Notes under the pieces: model-generated | What the model was told of the DNA's origin: nothing | Databases searched by the model: none | Seen by the model: only the letters and a program-made list of their open reading frames with translations | NCBI RefSeq assembly: GCF_000003605.2 | Contig: NW_003141821.1 | Location: 122,416 to 186,415, forward strand | DNA from: Saccoglossus kowalevskii | Lineage: Eukaryota > Hemichordata > Enteropneusta > Harrimaniidae | DNA length: 64,000 nucleotides | Direction of reading: 5' to 3' | Shown here: positions 57,111 through 64,000 of the stretch, one piece after another | Layout: each line of letters starts with the position of its first letter | Position numbering within the stretch: the first letter of the stretch is position 1 | Translations under genes and position numbers: made by a program

Positions 57111-58035
57111 GTCTGGTCACATGATTTGTATGAGATATAAATATCATCCGAAAGCTATGTAAGTTACTCACACTCAGTATTGGATCATTTCAAAAAGTAC
57201 CTGCTCAAGCGACGAAATGTTTTCGTAACGTCATCATTAAGAGCAAATGTATGTAAGGATCAAACAATGGTGGCAGGGGTCAAAAATAGATTTGTCTCAT
57301 ATTTTGCACAGTGATAGTACTTGGTCCACAACCCTTCAAAATGGCTTTCTTTTAGATCAAAACTCATTGTTGCTATGGTAACGGGCAAACAAAGTTTTCT
57401 GGCCATTTCCCCAATTTTCGCATGATCTCAAAAACACGGAAATCAGCATATTTTACGGCACTGTCTCGGCAACACCTTTAAACCTATCATAAAAACAAAA
57501 CTGATCTGAATAGACCAACATTTTGGCCGTTTGAAAATTGTTGTGAAAGTTTGAAAGAGATAGACTTCAGTTCTTGGGCAGCCTGAAAACAATGCAATGT
57601 TTCGGGCTTCTAAAAAATGTAATTTTTTGCCCAACTTTGTAATGCTATAAGTGCCGCTCTTATTCCATTTGTGGTGGGGGTGACAGCAGGTATTGTTGGT
57701 GCCGTAAATTTCTTTGGAAATGTTGGTCCCGTCGAGAAGGTATTTAACATCACAGTGTACATGTACATGTATCTTCTATAGTTACTTATCTTACTTTAAG
57801 ATGCAAGTTCAACGTCGGTGGAGAAAAGTGTTACACAGCCAACTTTTGCATGGTATACAATCGGTATATTTAATAACACCAGTGAACAATTACTTGTTAT
57901 ACAATCAAAGTAATCGCACTATTTTATTGATTTCAGTTTCTGCATGATTTGGGAATCCTTTAATATCAAGCAAAGGCACTATACGAAGAAATGAAATCGA
58001 TAAATTTTGCCATGAAATGGTTAAAAGATAGATAG

Positions 58036-58447
58036 TTCTTAAGTACCTGCACAGTGCACACTTTGCACACATACCCCTTTTCAAGTGCAGATACACTTAA
58101 AATAGATACCCTATATACATAGTTACTAAAATCATACTATTTCCAAGTTGAGGTAACATGAATTCATGAGGTTCTTTTTTCACACTTTATTGCTATATTC
58201 TAAGTTACATCTAAAATATTCGACCCTAAACACGGTATACGCGTCAAATAACTAAATAACACACAATTTTACTTCAGCTTGCGTACCATATTTTATTCAG
58301 AGAACCCCTCCCCCTGGGGGGCATTCGGTGCGAGGGGGCATTTATAAGTATGGTGTATTATATATTTTTCTGGTAGACGTCTACATCTGATTAGTATATG
58401 TTCTGTCACGTGTTCAACTGTTTCTTGTCTGCCCTGGCAACTTAATC
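58036..58447. other. No gene recognised
   Basis: 3' flank of the small-protein gene; a C/G-rich patch at about 58305-58340 is the only compositional feature. Confidence 0.4.
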
Positions 58448-58752
58448 ACTGTAAAACACGTTTTTTTTAGCTAGCATGTCATTTTAGCTAATTTAGCTAA
58501 CCTGTAATTTCGCTAATTCAAGATGTCGCTAATTTTGAATAAAGTATTGTAGAACACGTTGAATTAGTGCATGCAATTTTAGCAGATTTGACTCTTGGCA
58601 TGAATTAACAGAATCTTAATTCAACTAAATGTCGAGTATCTCTCTGTAAGAATATACTTTCTGTTAAATTGGCTGCATCTTGAATTTGCGAAATTACGTA
58701 TTAGCTAAATTAGCTAAAATAACATGCTAGCTAAAAAGACATGTTTTACAGT
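58448..58752. mobile_element. MITE of about 305 bp with roughly 78-bp inverted arms
   Basis: The left arm 58448-58525 starts ACTGTAAAACACG and includes TTTTAGCTAGCATGT and AGCTAATTTAGCTAA. The reverse complement of 58675-58752 matches with few differences. About 150 bp lie between. No coding capacity; the target duplication is not clear. Confidence 0.85.
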
Positions 58753-59272
58753 ATATTCTCGCAATGAGATTGTTGACATTTTTGCTAAATTGAGATTTTG
58801 TTAATTCATGTATTGAACCAAATTTGCAACAATTTTGTCAGTATTAGAAAGCTTTTACCATTGGTACTTATAATGGAGATGTTATGTCATATCTCAGATT
58901 GTAGGGTGAATAAATGACATATCATGACTGATAATGTATTTTTGTTAATTATTTTAGAAAATCTGGATTTAAAAAGTGACAACAAATGTTATTTTGCTTT
59001 CATACTGTGTTCTATTTTAAAAACAGAGCACAGACTCATAAATGTGATCGCGTAGTAAGCAGGCATTCGGACTATTGACTAACAAATCTTAGATTAGTGT
59101 CTGTTCATAAATAACGTAATAAATATCATGCTATACTAATTGGATGTTGATGTGTCAATATGAATACACACCTAAGAAAAGTTATATTTGGAAATTGTCT
59201 TGCGAGTCTGCCATTGTGACCTGAAAACGATCAAGATGCGCCCTCTGTCGATTGATATTTTCACGATCATGT

Positions 59273-59935
59273 CATGAATTTGTTTTCGCGTATCTGTTAA
59301 TCGACTTAATTAGCTGATTGTTAGCGAATTGCTGTGTTATGTCTGTCATCGTTTAGGCCTATTTGAAGTTTTGGACGGAACTTGGCTCAGTGATTTGAAA
59401 CTAATTACGAGATAACCGTCGCTATTCTATCGATTCTGACAGTTGGTATTTATAGTTATTAATGTAGTGAACGATTAATCAAAAGATATGACGTATTCAG
59501 TACTTAGTGTGATTGGCTTTATGATTGAAGGTTACGCCCTAGAGTCTTTTTACTGCATTGTAATTGGTTAGAGTTTTGAAAATGAATAAAGAGAGTTTGA
59601 GTTAGTCTTAAAGAGTACTCCACGACAGACGCAGTCTAAGTGCAGTCCTGGAGAGCCTTGGGGCGAGTGTTGACGCAGTCTAAGAGAGTCTTGGGTCAGC
59701 CTTGCGATAGTCTTGGGGATTTTTCCCCAGGGCGCTGTGTCTGATAGAGTGCTAGATTGACCGACTAAGACGAGAGCTGAAACGTATTCCGTTGTGTGTG
59801 TCTTATTTGACTGTAAAGTTAAAGTGACTTTCCCGATCCCGCACCTCAAGGGAACGAGATATAGAGACGAGACGAGATTCCCCCTGACACGTGTGGAGAA
59901 CCCCGAGAGAAGAGAATACCCCCGTGATAATCATC
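59273..59935 (+). repeat. Repeat R1, truncated direct copy (LTR-like)
   Basis: Starts TGTCATGAATTTGTTTTCGC and matches 60848-61485 through to AGAGAAT/CCCCC. It contains AATAAAGAGAGTTTGAG, a polyadenylation-like site. Beyond about 59935 it departs from the longer copy. The TG start, the poly(A) signal and the paired direct copies resemble LTRs, but no PBS, gag or pol was seen between them. Confidence 0.75.
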
Positions 59936-60847
59936 CAACTGACTACAAGGTGTTAAGTGCTCTTTGTGTTCTGCATTTTTCGTTACACGGACTAAATTTA
60001 ATATATAATCGGGGATCTCGAAATTATAAATATATATATTATCGGGGATCTCGGAGCCTATATGTGCACTCAATATTTTCTGCATGTGTTATGAATATGT
60101 ATAAGTTGGAATTTCCCAGAAAGTCTAAGTCATTTGGAAATCTATGTATATACGTATAATACTAGTAGTTGAATAAGTTCATATTTTCGTAACACACAAT
60201 TTCCGAAGGTCCATGTCACGAAAAGTGAGTTCAAATATTCCAGATTCACTGAATCAGGTGTCATGTTGTCATGTTCTAAGAAAAATATGGTTTCACTGTA
60301 CTCAGTTCACGGAGCAAATCGACAAATAAAATACAGTGAAAATCATATCATGTTTTCACTTTGGACCCACATTTCAAGAAAACAACGGTTCGCACTTCAC
60401 AATTCCGGGCACGGTCTGGTTCACAGTTTGCTGATCAGCTCATAACAATAGACAGGATTTCTGCAACTTCAGTATGTTTTCCGTATCCCTGTTTTGATTG
60501 AAAAAAAAAACAACTGAAAAAGGCCTATTTTCGAGGAATACATGCATACACTTCACTCGTTTGAGAAAAAATAACCTTTTCACATAATTCACACACAGAG
60601 ATAACTAAAAATATATAACATGTAGGTAGTCAAATGCCATCTTCACTGAAAAATATAGGTTTGAATATAAGCGCCCACGGGCCTGGGTCCCATCCTTAAA
60701 AGAATTTTACTATTGTTTCCTGCATAGGAGGGAAAGGTACATCTCGAAACAGAATGACAGTGAGCCAAGACAGTTCTCATAGTGTTTACAAATACTAAAA
60801 TGAGACAGATTTTAACACGGAATATTGTCACTGCTTTGTTTGTACTG
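59936..60847. other. Spacer between two R1 copies
   Basis: About 0.9 kb with no recognisable retroelement protein. A short local duplication of ATCGGGGATCTCG occurs at 60007 and 60043. Confidence 0.5.
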
Positions 60848-62350
60848 TCATGAATTTGTTTTTGCGTATCTGTTGACCGACTTAATTAGTTGATTATTAG
60901 CTGAATTGCTGTGTTATGTCTGTCATCGTTTAGGTCTATTTGAAGTTTTGGACGGAACTTGGCTCAGTGATTTGGAACTAATTACAAGATACCGTCGCTA
61001 TTCTGACATCCGTAGTTATTAATGTAGTGAACGATTAATCAAAAGATATGACGTATTCAGTACTTAGTTTGATTGGCTTTATGATTGAAGTTTACGCCTT
61101 AGAGTCTTTTTACTGCTTTGTAATTGGTTAGAGTTTTGAAAATGAATAAAGAGAGTTTGAGTTGGTCTTGGCGAATACTCCACGACAGACGCAGTCCGAG
61201 AGAGTCTTGGGGCGAGCCTTGACGCAGTCCAGTCATGGGCGAGTCTTGGTTCAGCCTTGTGAGAGTCTTGGGGACTTTTCCCCAGGGCGCTGTGTCTGGT
61301 AGAGTGCTCGATAGATCGACTAAGACGAGAGCTGAAACGTATTTCGTTGTGTGTGCCTTATTTGACTGTAAAGTTAAAGTGACTTTCCCGATCCCGTACC
61401 TCAAGGGGACGAGATAGAGAGACGAGACGAGATTCCCCCCGACAGTGTGTAGAACCCGAGAGAAAGAGAATTTCCCCCTGATACGTGGTGTGAGAACCCT
61501 GGGCATTGCGTCTTACGCACATTGACATCCTGTGAAGAGAAGTGAATGGCGAAGATGTGTCTTTCTTGTGAACCGAACTAACAGCTCCATGGCAGAGACG
61601 ACTCAGAAACCGCGCTTGACGACTAACACCGTTAACAGTATGGCACCGATGAACGACGCTGAAGAGATGAAGATTTCAGAACCCCTTCGGAAGGACCAGT
61701 ACCGGATAGGACTGTATAATTAAGAATTGAGCGACATTTAAAAACAAGAAGATGAAAGAACGACCCGGAATAACGCGACAAGAGAAGAGACGCTTATAGA
61801 CTTTGACTTTAGCTATCTGTGTATTGCTTAGAGAGCCGCTCGTTGGACACTGTAACTGACACTGTATAACTCAAGGACGTTGAACTCTTTTCACAACCCT
61901 AACCCTATTGCTCAGTAATGTAATGTATTGCTTGCTTTTCCTATCGTTTTTACCGTTTTTTTTTTTTTTTGTGATGTCGAATTGTATGTATGTAGGCGCC
62001 CAGATTTTTGTTTTGAACTGATATTTAGTGACGTTCGAGGTCCTTTATAACGATTTAAGCGCGCCTCAGTGGACAAGTATTTGCAACACAGTGTTTTGAG
62101 TTTTGTGGAGTTTTATGGAGTTTTTATGAGTTTATGAGTACGTATTATGATGGGGAAAGTAATGCCCTAATGAGTTTTTCAGAGTTTTGAGATTTGTCGA
62201 TGTACAGAGATATCGACGTTTTAAGAGTTGTTTTTGTTTATGTGTTGTTTTCCGGAATACTTCTGACGCTTTTTTGAGTTGATAGCACCTTTGTAACGTT
62301 TTTTAATATCTTTTTACCAAACGCTTCAGCGTGGTATTAAGAGTTTGTTT
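60848..62350 (+). repeat. Repeat R1, longest copy
   Basis: Matches 59273-59935 over its first 640 bp. From about 61000 to 62340 it matches the minus-strand copy at 41510-42798. About 1.5 kb long, with no clear protein; the small frame at 61532-61723 is shared with the other copy only in broken form. Could be a long LTR or a non-autonomous element. Confidence 0.75.
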
Positions 62351-64000
62351 TCAGGGGTGGGTGATACCAAGGTGGGAAATGGATGCACATAAGGGGTTAA
62401 TTTCTTGAATTGCAATATAGAGGGTTCAGGCCGAAATACAATATATAGTGTTTTCATGTTTCGTCTGATATTTCTGTGGTATTCTGCTGCTGTAAGTAAT
62501 GCACGATTTGTTCCGAAATTCAGTATTTTGTGTGCATTCCAGGGTTATTCGTTTTTTGCTGAAAACACCCCTATTTTTTAATGGCAGAGTCGAATAGTTT
62601 CACTCCCACTGGGAAATCTGCATTGTTGCTTGAATGAGAGCTAATTAAACACATTTCCCAGACCGGCGAAAGAGTATGCAACAGCCAATTTTAACAGCCT
62701 GTCACATGATTTTAGTCTGAATGTCAACATGAAAAGAGGCTACCATTTTACGCAGGAGTAATTGGGAGTAGAACATGTGAGGGATAGTATTAACAGAGAT
62801 GTGTATACTGGAAAGTAATAACTATCATACTTTTGCACTCTGAGCATTCCTGTTTTAGTATATTGGTTTGAAAATGTTGAACTTGCATGATTTGCAATGT
62901 GTTTTTTTATACTGAAACTCCCCTATTGATCGAATTCCGGGTTTGAACGAGAACGACACACCACGTGATTCATTTGAATACAATGCTGAAGGCAAGCATG
63001 CCGTGCTACTGTGGTACTCCACTGACGGGATGACTTACTAGTACTGCATGCTACAACTTCGCTTCTGATGTTGCTTGCTAGCCGTGGATTGAATGAATCT
63101 TGATTACCGGTTAAAATGTTGCTCATTTGGCGTTGGTAATCTTTATTTGGAACTGGGTAACGCCGCAACGTCGCCAGCAGAAACCTCCTGGTACTTCGTA
63201 CTATGATAAAACTCAGTCAACATACACCAAGTTCTGTCAATCGTAGTATTCCATGTGATGTACACCTAATATGCAAAAAATGTTGCTAAACTGGATAAAA
63301 ATAGCAGACGAACATTTATTTACAAAATAAAAATACTTCGGTTGCCAATGAAAACAAGCCGGTAAAAAACAAGCAATATGTTTTCGGCTGTTACCATGGT
63401 AGGACATGAACGTGAAGCTAACGTCGGTTTATAACTAAAACCAGGCACCTTTATACGAGGTTCGCAAAATAACATTCAGTCTTTAGAAGTCCCTTTATTG
63501 TATTATTTCCAACCGTTTTGCGATAGTATTTTCTAGATTGGAGGCAGCATTTAGATTTTATTCAAAGTTCAATTGGGATTACGTTGACAGTGTAACAATG
63601 TCGGCGCCAGTGATCTCTTACCAGTGCGCAACGTAGCCAGAATAATAGGCATGATCATTTGGCCACTGCTATTACAAGACTGGTAGGAGGTAATAAATTT
63701 GGGGCGAAAGTATTCAAAAAACAGATTTTGGCTGTTGCCATGGTAGCGGTGGGTCAGGATTGTTTTTCCAATTAGTGATGGTACGATCTGCCTATCAAGT
63801 TTGAACAAAATCAGCCAAGCCCAAAAAAATCACAGAAGAGTTAAAAAGCCATTCCTGGTGAACAGTTACTCTAACTTTGGGGTCAAATTTCTCATTAATG
63901 AAAAAAGATATAAAAAATTCAAATAGTAACTTTGTACCCACACTCAAACCGAGTACAATGAGCTATGTCTGAGTGTGTATCACAGGAATTGGACAACTTA
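62351..64000. other. No gene recognised
   Basis: No supported coding region. The minus frames 62923-63168 and 63569-63808 are free of known domains. The words near 63795 (CAAGTTTGAACAAAATC) resemble the repeats at 29320, so a diverged member of that family may be present. Confidence 0.45.

Larger units (their letters stand above)
53859..58035 (+). pseudogene. Multi-exon gene for a small secreted or membrane protein, four in-frame stops
   Basis: Exon 1 (53859-54153) starts with a clear signal peptide (MFSPTPTVLFALTFVVSLSP, cleavage likely near VYA), then a charged helical stretch (ELEKGSKEGKLEQTIDELAK). It ends G/GTACG, phase 1. Exon 2 (56154-56263) follows a good CAG acceptor, fits the phase and encodes a hydrophobic Gly-rich helix (GSIFPLMLSTCAGFF...HFFERVSTYDK), ending AAG/GTATAA. 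A related exon-like block (57653-57739; FVVGVTAGIVGAVNFFGN) ends GAG AAG/GTATTT, but its acceptor phase does not fit exon 2. A last exon (57937-58035) after TTTCAG has LYEEMKSINFAMKWLKDR and a normal stop. Internal stops are TAA 54006, TAA 54093, TGA 54129 and TAA 57961. No family recognised. Transposons fill two introns. Confidence 0.55.

Noticed and set aside
61532-61723. Small ORF in repeat R1 as a host gene
   Set aside because: It lies entirely in a dispersed repeat and is broken in the other copy, so no independent gene is supported.
61895-61912. CCCTAACCCTA as a telomere-like tract
   Set aside because: Fewer than two units, inside repeat R1; this is chance.
62923-63168. Minus-strand ORF with somewhat higher GC as an exon
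   Set aside because: No family resemblance and no convincing splice sites; left uncalled.

Overview
This is animal (metazoan) genomic DNA, AT-rich and intron-bearing. It holds one clearly intact single-exon class A GPCR gene in a dense field of decayed transposable elements. No bacterial-style operon, CRISPR array, rRNA or functional tRNA gene is visible. The mix of Tx1-like L1 elements, RTE-like and other LINEs, a DIRS-like tyrosine-recombinase retrotransposon and CXC-domain ORFs suggests a marine invertebrate, but no species can be fixed from the sequence.

Layout. 0-7 kb: a GGGCCC-ended dispersed repeat (724-1894), then the GPCR gene (4466-5401). 6.9-8 kb: a TA-flanked MITE and a LINE tail. 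9.8-11.2 kb: a degenerate paralogue of the GPCR, with part of its upstream DNA also duplicated. 12-13.5 kb: a long-unit tandem repeat. 14.7-22.3 kb: a nest of a YR retrotransposon (minus), a LINE tail (minus) and a two-ORF LINE (plus) that runs through an assembly gap. 24.9-30 kb: a C2H2 zinc-finger exon, its partial copy cut by an RTE tail, and a wrecked L1/Tx1-type LINE. 31.8-36 kb: CpG-richer DNA with a 1.07-kb inverted-repeat element and a possible SAP-domain first exon beside a gap. 38.9-40.6 kb: a decayed CXC-domain ORF (minus). 41.3-52.5 kb: a second GPCR pseudogene that appears cut into three pieces, first by about 2.7 kb (LINE plus repeat R1) and then by about 7.7 kb (a Tx1 LINE and local repeats). 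53.9-58.0 kb: a multi-exon gene for a small secreted or membrane protein, with four in-frame stops; its introns carry another GGGCCC element and a LINE fragment. 58-62.4 kb: a MITE and two more copies of R1.

The window reads as a small GPCR duplication cluster eroded by successive transposon insertions. The paralogues can be used to date and order the insertions, because an empty target site survives in one of them. The most unusual items are the three-piece GPCR pseudogene with its 8-bp target duplication, the stop-interrupted but otherwise well-preserved small-protein gene, and a false-looking assembly gap with homopolymer-shortened duplicated flanks.
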